This document shows, piece by piece, positions 1 through 7,503 of a DNA stretch of 64,000 nt (the stretch's first letter is position 1; each line of letters begins with the position of its first letter). Below the pieces are notes generated by a model. That model was not told the DNA's origin. It ran no database searches and worked only from the letters and a program-made list of their open reading frames with translations. The position numbers and the translations under genes were made by a program. This stretch comes from Spirosoma arboris (GTDB taxonomy: Bacteria > Bacteroidota > Bacteroidia > Cytophagales > Spirosomataceae): positions 558,001-622,000 of the forward strand of contig NZ_WPIN01000002.1 of the NCBI RefSeq assembly GCF_009754945.1, in the 5' to 3' direction.

Positions 1-1298
1 GACCTAAAACATATGAGCAACTGGTCGCCGAAAATGAAAGCCTGCGCTGGCAACTCGAAGAAGCAACCGAAACGATCCAGGCCATTCGTACTGGTCAGAT
101 CGATGCTTTAGTGGTTGAGGGAGAAGATGGTCATGAGCTCTATACCCTGAAAACAGCCGATCAAACCTACCGGATTTTTATCGAAACCATGAATGAAGGG
201 GCTGTCACTCTAAATAAGGACGGTCTTATTTTATATAGCAATTCTACATTTGCCTCAATGGTTGATTTTCCCCTATCGAAAGTCATTGGCTTACCCTTTG
301 ATCAATTTACGGGGCCCAACTACAAAGAGGAGTTTGATTCTTTGTTTAAAGAAGTCTGGACAGGTAATCGGAAGATTGAATTTACTCTTATTGGCAATAA
401 CCAAAAAATAGTACCTTGTCAACTCTCGGCAACTGCCCTGGACCTTGATGGTGGCGTTTGTTTGAGTATGATCTTAACGGATCTGACGGCTCAGAAAGAA
501 ACCCAGCAATTGCTAAAAGACAACAACGAGCAACTTGAGCAAACAAATACAGCGCTGGAAATCAGCAATCAGGCGTTGAACCGATCAAACAATAACCTAC
601 AGCAATTTGCCTACATCGCCAGCCATGACCTACAGGAGCCTTTGCGCAAGATCCAGTCCTTCGGCGATTTGTTAAAAACTCAATATGCCAACCAGTTAGG
701 CGACGGTGTGAATCACCTGGAACGGATGCAGGTAGCCGCTGGTCGAATGTCGACGCTGATTAAAGATCTGCTAAGTTTCTCGCGCATTTCAACGCAACAG
801 AACACCACAGCGCCCATTTCACTGACTGGTGTGATAAACATGGTTCTGACGGATCTGGAACTGCTCATCCAGGAAACAGGTGCCGTTGTTACGGTTGAGA
901 ACCTACCCACAATACAGGGCGATCGATTACAACTGGAGCAACTGTTCCAGAACTTACTGAATAATGCCCTCAAATTTCGCCGTGCGAATGTTACTCCTCA
1001 AATTCGTGTCAGCTCCCAAATCGTAGTCGCTTCAGACATTCCTGCTTCTATAAAACCAACTCGCCAGGCAGCGACTTACTATCGAGTTGATGTAGCCGAT
1101 AATGGTATCGGCTTTGACCAAAAATATGTTGATCGCATCTTTCAGGTCTTCCAGCGGCTACACAACAAAACCGAATTTGCCGGTACAGGTATTGGTTTAG
1201 CCATTTGCGAAAAGGTCGCAGCTAATCATGGTGGGACTATTACGGCCAGTAGTGAGCCAGGGTCAGGCACTACATTTCAGGTATACTTCCCTATATAA
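1..1298 (+). CDS. PAS-domain sensor histidine kinase (5' end outside window)
   Basis: Sensor kinase of a two-component system. The reading frame is open from base 3, well upstream of the GTG at 111, and encodes the Glu-rich, Ala-Ile-Arg-type lead-in often found before PAS domains, so the gene is truncated by the window edge and GTG 111 is not its start. Domains seen: one PAS domain (about nt 165-500), a coiled-coil linker rich in Asn/Gln/Glu, a HisKA helix with phospho-acceptor His in the SHDLQEPL motif (codon at 624), and a HATPase_c domain with N (NNALKFR), G1 (DNGIGF) and G2 (GTGIGL) boxes ending close to the C-terminus. No transmembrane segment is visible in this part. No response regulator follows directly, so its partner is unknown. 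Confidence 0.93.
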   Translation, partial: PKTYEQLVAENESLRWQLEEATETIQAIRTGQIDALVVEGEDGHELYTLKTADQTYRIFIETMNEGAVTLNKDGLILYSNSTFASMVDFPLSKVIGLPFDQFTGPNYKEEFDSLFKEVWTGNRKIEFTLIGNNQKIVPCQLSATALDLDGGVCLSMILTDLTAQKETQQLLKDNNEQLEQTNTALEISNQALNRSNNNLQQFAYIASHDLQEPLRKIQSFGDLLKTQYANQLGDGVNHLERMQVAAGRMSTLIKDLLSFSRISTQQNTTAPISLTGVINMVLTDLELLIQETGAVVTVENLPTIQGDRLQLEQLFQNLLNNALKFRRANVTPQIRVSSQIVVASDIPASIKPTRQAATYYRVDVADNGIGFDQKYVDRIFQVFQRLHNKTEFAGTGIGLAICEKVAANHGGTITASSEPGSGTTFQVYFPI

Positions 1299-1311
1299 GG
1301 TAACATATAGT

Positions 1312-1333
1312 AAACGCGAAAAGCTGCGTTTTT
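1312..1333 (+). terminator. Weak rho-independent terminator after the PAS kinase
   Basis: AAACGC and GCGTTT pair around an 8-base loop and run into five T residues, 14 bases after the kinase stop codon. The stem is short (6 bp), so the call is tentative. Confidence 0.45.
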
Positions 1334-1465
1334 AGCCCTTTTATAACAACTCACAAACTAAATTGGCGAGTAAGACACGTCAATAGAGTTATTGGGGTAT
1401 TGAAATTTAGGACATTCCCCGCTAAAATACATTATAAGCGACTTTTTAAAGCTCTATCTGGCCGC

Positions 1466-1489
1466 TAACGGTGTACATATACACCGTTA
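1466..1489. promoter_or_regulatory. Near-perfect palindrome upstream of the ECF sigma gene
   Basis: TAACGGTGTA and TACACCGTTA form 10-bp arms around CATA. There is no T-run after it, so it is a poor terminator. It lies about 110 bp before the sigma factor start and could be an operator. No protein can be assigned to it from the sequence. Confidence 0.4.
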
Positions 1490-1597
1490 AATAAATTCAT
1501 ACCAAATCTGTTAACCAAATCGAATTACTAATGTCTATTAGTCATATAGATACATTTATTTTGTAAACTTAGTCTAACCCATAATTAACGATTTATC

Positions 1598-2149
1598 ATG
1601 CAGGTCTCTTTAACCGATGAAGAGATGATTCGACGGTACTTACCTACCCAGCCGGATCATTGCTTCGAAGCCCTCTATAACCGGTACGTAAAGAAAGTCT
1701 ACCGGCGGTGCCTGTCAATGACGAATGATTCTTTACAGGCCGAAGATTTTACCCACGACATTTTTCTGAAGGTATTTAATAAACTAGATGCCTTCCAACA
1801 GCGCTCCAGCTTTTCGACTTGGCTTTATTCGATAGCCTACAACTACTGCGCCGACCAGATCAAACTAGCCAAACGGCTACCAACAACTGCACTGGAAGGC
1901 AGCCTGGAGTGGTATAAGTCTGAACCGATGGAAGCTCAGTTGCACGAAGAAACACTCCAGGTTGTCAGACAGGCCATGGATACTCTTTCGAGCGAAGAGC
2001 GTAAGTTACTCCGCCTGAAATACGAAGACAATATGAGCATCGAAGAAATTGCTCAATTGTATAATCTTAAGCTTAGCGCAGTTAAAATGCGATTAAAGCG
2101 AAGCCGGGAAAAAGTGCAACGGTTATGCGCGCAACAGTATCAAGGCTAA
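1598..2149 (+). CDS. ECF-type RNA polymerase sigma factor
   Basis: Alternative sigma factor of the extracytoplasmic-function class, 183 residues, the usual size. Sigma region 2 spans about residues 20-90, including the DIFLKVFNKLDAF core-binding helix and the FSTWLYSIAYNYC segment of region 2.4, which reads the -10 element. Region 4 spans about 128-178 with a helix-turn-helix (SIEEIAQLYNLKLSAVKMRL) for the -35 element. In Bacteroidota such factors are commonly paired with a FecR-type anti-sigma gene and a SusC/D locus. Neither is next to it here: the neighbours are a terminated histidine kinase and a convergent small heat-shock gene, so it is an orphan in this window. Its target genes are unknown. 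Confidence 0.93.
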   Translation: MQVSLTDEEMIRRYLPTQPDHCFEALYNRYVKKVYRRCLSMTNDSLQAEDFTHDIFLKVFNKLDAFQQRSSFSTWLYSIAYNYCADQIKLAKRLPTTALEGSLEWYKSEPMEAQLHEETLQVVRQAMDTLSSEERKLLRLKYEDNMSIEEIAQLYNLKLSAVKMRLKRSREKVQRLCAQQYQG

Positions 2150-2232
2150 TCAGCTCTTGTTGTATCTGATTTTTATTTTCAACAACTAAGGAGTGATTTT
2201 TTGACACTGCTAAATTCTTGCAGAATACCAAT

Positions 2233-2302
2233 TATCAATACGTATGAGCAATAAAGCCTGACTAGTAATATAGTCAGGCTTTATTGCTCATACGTATTGA
2301 TA
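2233..2302. terminator. 32-bp perfect inverted repeat between convergent genes
   Basis: The arms at 2233-2264 and 2271-2302 are exactly complementary over 32 bp with a 6-base loop (GTAATA). The element lies between the sigma gene (+) and the Hsp20 gene (-), so it can act on both transcripts. The inner stem AGCCTGACTA/TAGTCAGGCT followed by TTTATT resembles an intrinsic terminator, but the arms are far longer than termination needs. Confidence 0.7.
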
Positions 2303-2315
2303 GGTACAAAATCAA

Positions 2316-2341
2316 AAAGCCGCTTCCGTAAAAGCGGCTTT
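2316..2341. terminator. Second convergent hairpin terminator
   Basis: AAAGCCGCTT and AAGCGGCTTT form a 10-bp GC-rich stem with a 6-base loop. A-rich and T-rich flanks allow it to work in both directions between the sigma and Hsp20 genes. Confidence 0.7.
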
Positions 2342-2399
2342 GAACTCATCTATAGGCAACAGGACCCGCAGGACCTGGAAGGAATGCAAAGAGATAGGC

Positions 2400-2804
2400 T
2401 TAAAATAAGTTTTTAATATCGATCCGACGATGCAAATGCTCTTCGTCTTTGAAAGGCAGCATGACCATTACCCTGCCTTGTTCATGAATAGCTTCTATAT
2501 GATCGGCATCAATGAAGGACGGAATATCCAAAACCCGCAGGAACATAGGTACGGCCAATCGCTGACTTACACCTTCTTCCTGGCGCTCAGATGTACTGAC
2601 TAACAACGTATAGAGAACGAGTTTACTACCCTCAACCAGCACATTAAATGAATTGGCTTTTACGCCAGGGGCAGATAGGGTTATAATTAAGCGTTCATCT
2701 TCTCGCTCAACGTTCATGGTGGTCTGACTCGACCCACCATATAGGGTATTCAGCAAGTCAATCTGCCCGCCTGTTCCCTTAAACACGTTTTCTATCGTTT
2801 TCAT
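2400..2804 (-). CDS. Hsp20/alpha-crystallin family small heat-shock protein
   Basis: ATP-independent holdase chaperone that binds unfolding proteins. The 134-residue protein has a short N-terminal arm (about 1-28), then an alpha-crystallin-like domain with a MNVEREDERLIITLSAPG start and the conserved beta-strand pattern. A proline-containing strand region (about 80-95) and a charged C-terminal tail follow. The match is weaker than for canonical Hsp20 members: the usual A-x-x-x-n-G-v-L motif near the end is degraded to an EQGRVMVMLPF segment. It is transcribed alone, convergent with the ECF sigma gene. The family call is moderately sure. Confidence 0.75.
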   Translation of the reverse strand: MKTIENVFKGTGGQIDLLNTLYGGSSQTTMNVEREDERLIITLSAPGVKANSFNVLVEGSKLVLYTLLVSTSERQEEGVSQRLAVPMFLRVLDIPSFIDADHIEAIHEQGRVMVMLPFKDEEHLHRRIDIKNLF

Positions 2805-3078
2805 AGTGGATGTTGTTTATTGCTCTAGTCAATTCTTTTATTTCTTAGACAAACCTCGTGCCTAATGGATTAATCTTTATTTTATAAGCCAGGATGTCAG
2901 CCATAAATTATTATTTCTCCCCAGAATATGCCGTTTTGACACTGGAGTAACACATTCTGCCATTTTTACTACCTAGTTACGTATTTTCAATAGTGTTGCG
3001 ATTTATGGGCTCTGTGGGGCTCTCTTTCTACACTTTGCCACAGTAGCACCAAGTGAATAAAACCTAATGTTCCTGCCG

Positions 3079-3086
3079 TATCTTTG
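3079..3086 (+). promoter_or_regulatory. -7 promoter box TATCTTTG for hemC
   Basis: Perfect match to the Bacteroidota -7 consensus TAnnTTTG. It lies only 8 bases before the ATG at 3094, so the hemC transcript would have almost no leader. No TTG at -33 is seen at the expected distance. Confidence 0.5.
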
Positions 3087-3093
3087 CCAGATC

Positions 3094-4020
3094 ATGCATA
3101 TTAAAGTTGGAACGCGAAGCAGCCGATTAGCAATCTGGCAGGCAGCCTATATACAAACGTTACTTCACCAAGCGGGCTTAACCTCTGAGTTAGTGCTTAT
3201 TGAGACCAAAGGGGATTTGGTGCTCGATCGTTCTCTGGCGAAAATTGGAAGCAAGGGCGTATTTACGCAGGAGTTGGAAGACCAGTTGCGCGATGGCACC
3301 ATCGACATTGCTGTTCATAGTGCCAAGGACCTCCCTTCAAGCTTACCTCCCGATTTGAGTATCATTGCTTTTACAGAGCGAGAGCTAGCCAATGACGTAC
3401 TCGTTAGTCGAAACAAGGCGGTATCGCTCAAGGGTGGTCAGGCATTTCGGATTGGCACGTCATCGACACGCCGGGTGGCGATGCTCAAACACTATTGTCC
3501 GCACCTGACTACGGTCGATATGCGTGGCAATCTGCAAACGCGTATCCGTAAACTCGATGAAGGTCAGTGCGATGCTCTTTTGCTTGCTTACGCGGGCGTT
3601 CATCGAATGGAATACGATGATCTCATAGTCGAACACTTACCGGTTACTGAATTTACACCCGCCGTTGGCCAGGGAAGCGTGGCAATCGAAGCCGCAACTT
3701 CTCTAAACAGTGAAGTTGCGGATACCCTTACCCGAATCATTAATCATGAGCCAACCGCAGCCTGTTTGCGTGCCGAGCGAGCGTTTCTGGCCAGGCTTGA
3801 AGGTGGATGCAGCATTCCATCGTTTGCGCTGGCTCAATGGATAAATGAACAAACTATTAGCCTGACAGGCGGTCTGGTGAGTTTAGATGGAGAGCAGCTA
3901 CTTCGCGAAACCTTTACGGGCACATCCAATGAAGCCCAGCTGATCGGTCATTCGCTGGCCGAAAGCATCCTGGAACGCGGGGGTGACGAATTATTACAGC
4001 AAATCCGCCAACAACTATGA
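3094..4020 (+). CDS. hemC: Hydroxymethylbilane synthase (porphobilinogen deaminase)
   Basis: Joins four porphobilinogen units into hydroxymethylbilane in haem and corrin synthesis, in the cytoplasm. From ATG 3094 the protein has 308 residues, the normal size, and starts with the family-typical IKVGTRSSRLAIWQA. It shows the STRRVAML and DMRGNLQTRIRKL motifs, the catalytic-site GVHRM region and the cofactor-anchoring Cys239 in EGGCSIP, which carries the dipyrromethane. An ATG at 3067 would add nine residues but would lie before the promoter-like box at 3079, so 3094 is preferred. The stop codon overlaps the next gene by 4 bases, suggesting coupled translation. No other haem gene is adjacent. 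Confidence 0.96.
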   Translation: MHIKVGTRSSRLAIWQAAYIQTLLHQAGLTSELVLIETKGDLVLDRSLAKIGSKGVFTQELEDQLRDGTIDIAVHSAKDLPSSLPPDLSIIAFTERELANDVLVSRNKAVSLKGGQAFRIGTSSTRRVAMLKHYCPHLTTVDMRGNLQTRIRKLDEGQCDALLLAYAGVHRMEYDDLIVEHLPVTEFTPAVGQGSVAIEAATSLNSEVADTLTRIINHEPTAACLRAERAFLARLEGGCSIPSFALAQWINEQTISLTGGLVSLDGEQLLRETFTGTSNEAQLIGHSLAESILERGGDELLQQIRQQL

Positions 4021-4454
4021 CCATAAAAATTGCCCAGTCTGATGTCGACATTCGGCGCTGTGTACCCGCTATGCTAGCCCTGCGTTCGCATCTAACGCCC
4101 GAAGAAGCCTTCGACCGCATCAGCGCTCAACAGGCGAGTGACGGTTTCATACTCGCGTTTGTTGAGCCCGAGAATCCAGACGATACAGTTCCGGCTGTGA
4201 CTGGCTATCGATACCTTAATTTTCTGTACAGCGGCAAAACCCTTTATATAGACGACCTATCGACCTTACCCGAAGGACGTGGAAAAGGCTATGCTAGCGC
4301 CTTACTCGATTTTGTTATCGATCAGGCTCGGCAGGCAGATTGCCAGTGTGTTTCGTTGGACTCAGGTCAGAATCCAGCCCGTTACGATGCCCATCGACTG
4401 TACCTGAATAAACGATTTAATATCGCCAGCCATCATTTCAAGCTGGATTTATAG
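4017..4454 (+). CDS. GNAT-family N-acetyltransferase
   Basis: Acetyl-CoA-dependent acetyltransferase of unknown substrate, 145 residues, a full single GNAT domain. The acetyl-CoA binding motif A is visible as LSTLPEGRGKGYASALLDFV (about residues 81-100), with the pyrophosphate-binding R-G-x-G-x-A pattern. The C-terminal YLNKRFNIASHHFKLDL segment is typical of the fold's last strands. It overlaps hemC by 4 bases (ATGA) and is almost certainly co-transcribed with it, but nothing in the sequence links it to haem synthesis. Confidence 0.9.
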   Translation: MTIKIAQSDVDIRRCVPAMLALRSHLTPEEAFDRISAQQASDGFILAFVEPENPDDTVPAVTGYRYLNFLYSGKTLYIDDLSTLPEGRGKGYASALLDFVIDQARQADCQCVSLDSGQNPARYDAHRLYLNKRFNIASHHFKLDL

Positions 4455-4462
4455 TATATTAA

Positions 4463-4556
4463 TTTAAACGCAAGAGACGCAAGGAGTTGCGCAAAGGGCG
4501 CAAAAAAAACAATCTTTGCGTTCTTTGCGCTTTCCTCTTCCCCCTTTGCGTTTAAA
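4463..4556. repeat. Imperfect inverted repeat made of reiterated GCGCAAAG-like words
   Basis: The outer arms TTTAAACGCAA and TTGCGTTTAAA match perfectly. Between them, GCAA/TTGC words recur (left CGCAAG, CGCAAGG, GCGCAAAG, GCGCAAA; right TTTGCG, TTTGCGC, TTTGCG). It fills the whole gap between the GNAT gene and the permease gene. Confidence 0.75.
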
Positions 4557-4568
4557 ATTCATTAGACT

Positions 4569-5795
4569 ATGAATCTTTTCCGAATTAGTTGGAGTAATCT
4601 AAAAGATAAGCCTCTTAGCAGTTTTTTAAGTGGGTTGCTAATGACTTTTGGCATCACGATTATTTCGCTGTTGCTGTTGCTGAACAAGCAACTAGACGAT
4701 CAGTTCCGGAAAAATATCAAAGGAATCGACATGGTGCTGGGTGCAAAAGGCAGCCCTCTACAATTGATTCTGTCGAGTATTTATCAAATTGATTCGCCAA
4801 CGGGAAATATTTCGCTTGATGAAGCCGAACGACTTACTCGTAACCCGATGATCAAAACAGCCATCCCGCTATCTATGGGAGATAATTACCGCTCGTTTCG
4901 GATTATTGGGACAAACAAAAAATACCTCGACCATTTCGAAGCTACTGTTGGTCAGGGGAAGCTGTTTCAGCAGAATTTAGAGGTGGTTATTGGTCCTCGT
5001 GTGGCCGCTGTTACTGGTTTGAAAATTGGCGATACCTTTTCTGGCTCGCATGGATTAGACAAAGATGGCGACGTACATGCCGACTCAAAATACAAGGTTG
5101 TCGGTATTCTGAATGCAACAAACACCGTTACCGATCAGCTCATTCTGACACCCCTTTCAAGCATATGGGCCATTCATGAACACCATGACGAGGAACACCA
5201 TGAAGCAGGTGAGGCTCACGAAGATCACGAGGAGGAAGTTCACGAAGAAGCTCCACGTGAGATTACGAGCATGCTTATCAAGTTTCGAAATCCACTCGGC
5301 ATGATGCTGGCACGAGGCATCAACAGCAACTCCAAGCTTCAGGCAGCTTTACCTAATATTGAAGTCAACCGACTGTTTTCGTTGCTGGGTGTAGGCGTAG
5401 AAACCTTACGGGGATTGGCCATTGTGATTATGCTTATTTCGGGCGTTAGCGTATTCGTATCGCTTTATAACTCCCTGAAAGAACGACGTTACGAAATGGC
5501 GCTTATGCTGTCGATGGGTGCCACGCGCGCACAATTGTTTGGCATGCTCCTGCTTGAAGGATTAGTCCTCGCGCTGATTGGCTTTGGCTTAGGAGTTTTG
5601 CTGAGTCGAGTCGGATTATGGTTATTTTCGAGCAGCGTTTCAGAAGATTACCACTACAATCTGGCAGCCTTTGGCATTCTACCTGAAGAATGGATCTTGC
5701 TGGGCGTTGCTGTCTTCATTGGTTTGGTGGCCGCTGCTCTCCCCGCCATAGGCGTGTACCGCATGAACATTTCCCGAACCCTGGCAGAAGAGTAA
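4569..5795 (+). CDS. FtsX/MacB-type ABC transporter permease with His/Glu-rich loop
   Basis: Membrane subunit of a MacB/LolE-type ABC system, which uses ATP-driven mechanical motion at the inner membrane. The 408-residue protein has one N-terminal membrane segment (about 18-40), a large periplasmic MacB-type domain (about 45-270), and three C-terminal membrane segments (about 278-302, 322-348, 370-395) within the FtsX fold, including the SLKERRYEMALMLSMGATR coupling-helix region. Residues 203-228 are an insertion of almost only His, Glu and Asp, which would be periplasmic and could bind Zn, Cu or Ni. No ATP-binding subunit or membrane-fusion partner lies next to it, so the partner is encoded elsewhere. 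The stop codon lies inside the long inverted repeat that follows. Confidence 0.9.
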   Translation: MNLFRISWSNLKDKPLSSFLSGLLMTFGITIISLLLLLNKQLDDQFRKNIKGIDMVLGAKGSPLQLILSSIYQIDSPTGNISLDEAERLTRNPMIKTAIPLSMGDNYRSFRIIGTNKKYLDHFEATVGQGKLFQQNLEVVIGPRVAAVTGLKIGDTFSGSHGLDKDGDVHADSKYKVVGILNATNTVTDQLILTPLSSIWAIHEHHDEEHHEAGEAHEDHEEEVHEEAPREITSMLIKFRNPLGMMLARGINSNSKLQAALPNIEVNRLFSLLGVGVETLRGLAIVIMLISGVSVFVSLYNSLKERRYEMALMLSMGATRAQLFGMLLLEGLVLALIGFGLGVLLSRVGLWLFSSSVSEDYHYNLAAFGILPEEWILLGVAVFIGLVAAALPAIGVYRMNISRTLAEE

Positions 5796-5887
5796 GGAGT
5801 GAAGAATGTAGAGTGAAAAGTGAAGAATAACAGGTTATTGTTAAGCCTATTCTTCACTTTTCACTCTACATTCTTCACTCCTTACTC
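5790..5887. terminator. 40-bp perfect inverted repeat abutting two stop codons
   Basis: The arms 5790-5829 and 5848-5887 are exactly complementary over 40 bp, with an 18-base loop. The left arm contains the permease stop codon and the right arm ends one base before the stop codon of the convergent cyclase gene. The arms are built from GTGAAGAAT/GTGAAAAG words and resemble the element at 31364-31440. It probably terminates transcription from both sides. Confidence 0.85.
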
Positions 5888-6934
5888 CTAGCCTACTACG
5901 TTGTAAATGACGACAGGTTCCGCTTTATTTTTCAGCTTTACTTCGCCGATGCGCTCGCAGGTAAAGGATTCGGCAATTTGCTGCTGGGCCGATTCCGCAA
6001 TAACGATTTGACCGGGTTGTGCCACCGATTGTAGTCGTTGAGCAGTATTTACGGCATCACCAATTACGGTGTAGTCCAGTCGGCGGAGAGTTGTAGAGCC
6101 GATATTACCCGACACCATTTCGCCCGTATTAATCCCGATTGAGACTTGTGGGTGATAGTTCGGATTATTTACCAAGTTATCTTCAAGGGTAGCTATTTGC
6201 GTCCGAACGGCCAATGCGGCTTCAATGGCTCGGTCAAAGTGGTATTCGCCCCGGAAAACAGCCATTACGGCATCGCCCATAAACTTATCGACATAGCCGC
6301 CCTGCCCGATAATTTCCTTGACCATTACATCGAAATATCGATTCACTAATCGAACAACCGTATCGGGCGATTCGCGCTCAGAAATCGATGTAAATCCGCA
6401 GATATCAATAAATAATACGGTTGCCACTACGGTTTCGCTGGCCGAGAGAGACGTTTCAAATTCGGGCTTGTTCATGAACGTCAGCACCGATTCATCTACG
6501 TACATTCGAAGAATATTGTTTTCTTTAATAGCCTGCAACGTTTGACGGAGTTGCATAATGTACTCCATCGTTTTGGCCATTGTTAGCTCCAGATCTTCGA
6601 AATTGACAGGCTTGGTTACGAAATCAAACGCTCCCCGGTTCATAGCCGTACGGATATTATCCATATCGCCATAGGCCGACACAATTACTGCTTTGAGCAT
6701 TGGATTGCTTTCATGCAGTTTAATCAACAGTGTCAGGCCATCCATGCCTGGCATGTTGATATCGGTCAACACCATATCCGTATCCGGTTGCTGCGCCAGT
6801 ACTTCGAGCGCTTCTACACCATCATGGGCAAATAAGAATTCGTATTTTTTTTCTCGAATCTGTCTTCGAAACTTTTGCTTAATCAGCAACTCAAGATCCG
6901 TTTCGTCATCAACCACCAATATTTTGGCATTCAT
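5888..6934 (-). CDS. Response regulator fused to class III adenylate cyclase
   Basis: Receiver domain (residues 1-125; phospho-acceptor Asp58, acidic pair Asp9/Asp10, Lys108), a coiled-coil linker (about 120-145) and a class III nucleotide cyclase domain (about 168-345). The cyclase has metal-binding Asp177 (FIDICGFT) and Asp221 (GDAVMAVF), purine-specificity residues Lys217 and Thr289, and transition-state residues Asn296 and Arg300. Lys plus Thr is the class IIIb adenylate cyclase pattern, so cAMP is the predicted product and the domain looks active. Its start overlaps the end of the single-domain receiver gene by 4 bases (ATGA), so the two are translated together. Phosphorylation presumably controls cyclase output. 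No membrane segment is present. Confidence 0.94.
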   Translation of the reverse strand: MNAKILVVDDETDLELLIKQKFRRQIREKKYEFLFAHDGVEALEVLAQQPDTDMVLTDINMPGMDGLTLLIKLHESNPMLKAVIVSAYGDMDNIRTAMNRGAFDFVTKPVNFEDLELTMAKTMEYIMQLRQTLQAIKENNILRMYVDESVLTFMNKPEFETSLSASETVVATVLFIDICGFTSISERESPDTVVRLVNRYFDVMVKEIIGQGGYVDKFMGDAVMAVFRGEYHFDRAIEAALAVRTQIATLEDNLVNNPNYHPQVSIGINTGEMVSGNIGSTTLRRLDYTVIGDAVNTAQRLQSVAQPGQIVIAESAQQQIAESFTCERIGEVKLKNKAEPVVIYNVVG

Positions 6935-7311
6935 GATAAATCGTGAAGTTTTTGTTTGAGAACCGTAAAGTCGAGCGGTTTTGTTAAAAAATCGTTGGCT
7001 CCCAATTTAACGGCCTGTGCCTGCGATTCAGGATCACCATAAGCCGTAATCATCATAACAACGGGTGGCGGAGGTGTATTAAAATCTTCACGGATATGGC
7101 GCAATAGTTCAAAGCCACTCATACCCGGCATATTGATATCGGATAAAATCAGAATAACCTCTGATGAGTGATCGGCTAGATAGGAAAGAGCCTCTTCGCC
7201 GGAATTAGCAAAGTCTAATTTCAATTCTGCATTGCGAATTTCTCGCCGGAACCGCTGGAGAAATAAGTCTTTTACATCTATTTCATCATCAACGACTAAA
7301 ACTTTCATCAT
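6931..7311 (-). CDS. Single-domain response regulator (CheY-like)
   Basis: Stand-alone receiver of 126 residues with phospho-acceptor Asp58 (ILSDINMPG), the acidic pocket VVDDE and the conserved Lys111 (LTKPLD). It has no output domain, so it acts as a phosphorelay carrier or a direct protein partner. It is the first gene of a two-gene operon with the receiver-cyclase and is about 40% similar to that protein's own receiver by eye (shared FRREIR and DINMPGM segments), suggesting duplication. The predicted promoter lies 21 bases upstream. No kinase is in the operon; the nearest are the two at 10396-13943. Confidence 0.94.
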   Translation of the reverse strand: MMKVLVVDDEIDVKDLFLQRFRREIRNAELKLDFANSGEEALSYLADHSSEVILILSDINMPGMSGFELLRHIREDFNTPPPPVVMMITAYGDPESQAQAVKLGANDFLTKPLDFTVLKQKLHDLS

Positions 7312-7331
7312 AACATGGGAAGGGTGTGAGT

Positions 7332-7362
7332 CAAAGATAGAAAATTTGCTTTAGGCATCAAT
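7332..7362 (-). promoter_or_regulatory. Promoter of the receiver/cyclase operon
   Basis: On the minus strand the box TATCTTTG (complement of 7332-7339) matches TAnnTTTG exactly. ATTG (7359-7362) lies 19 bases upstream, close to the TTTG -33 consensus. The start codon at 7311 is about 20 bases further on. Confidence 0.6.
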
Positions 7363-7443
7363 GTACTTGGGTAGCCTCATTTAGCATAATAACAAACTTT
7401 ATAATCTATTGTCACGGGTTGTGTCTCCTATGGCTTCTTACGC

Positions 7444-7474
7444 TGTGCTTATAGAAAATGTCATAATAGATTTG
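7444..7474 (+). promoter_or_regulatory. Promoter of the DUF5706 membrane protein gene
   Basis: TAGATTTG (7467-7474) matches the -7 consensus, with TGTG (7444-7447) 19 bases before it as a near -33 box. It faces away from the receiver/cyclase promoter 80 bp to the left, making a true divergent control region. Confidence 0.55.
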
Positions 7475-7503
7475 TAAACTTACTGCTAAACAACACTCCA
7501 TTC

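Noticed and set aside
713..973. Minus-strand open frame opposite the PAS kinase
   Set aside because: It is a shadow of the kinase gene, with Ser/Arg-rich composition and no family match. Many similar frames opposite real genes were discarded for the same reason.
5888..6934. Calling the cyclase a Pycsar PycC
   Set aside because: Its specificity residues are Lys and Thr, the class IIIb adenylate pattern, and it is fused to a receiver, which does not fit PycC.
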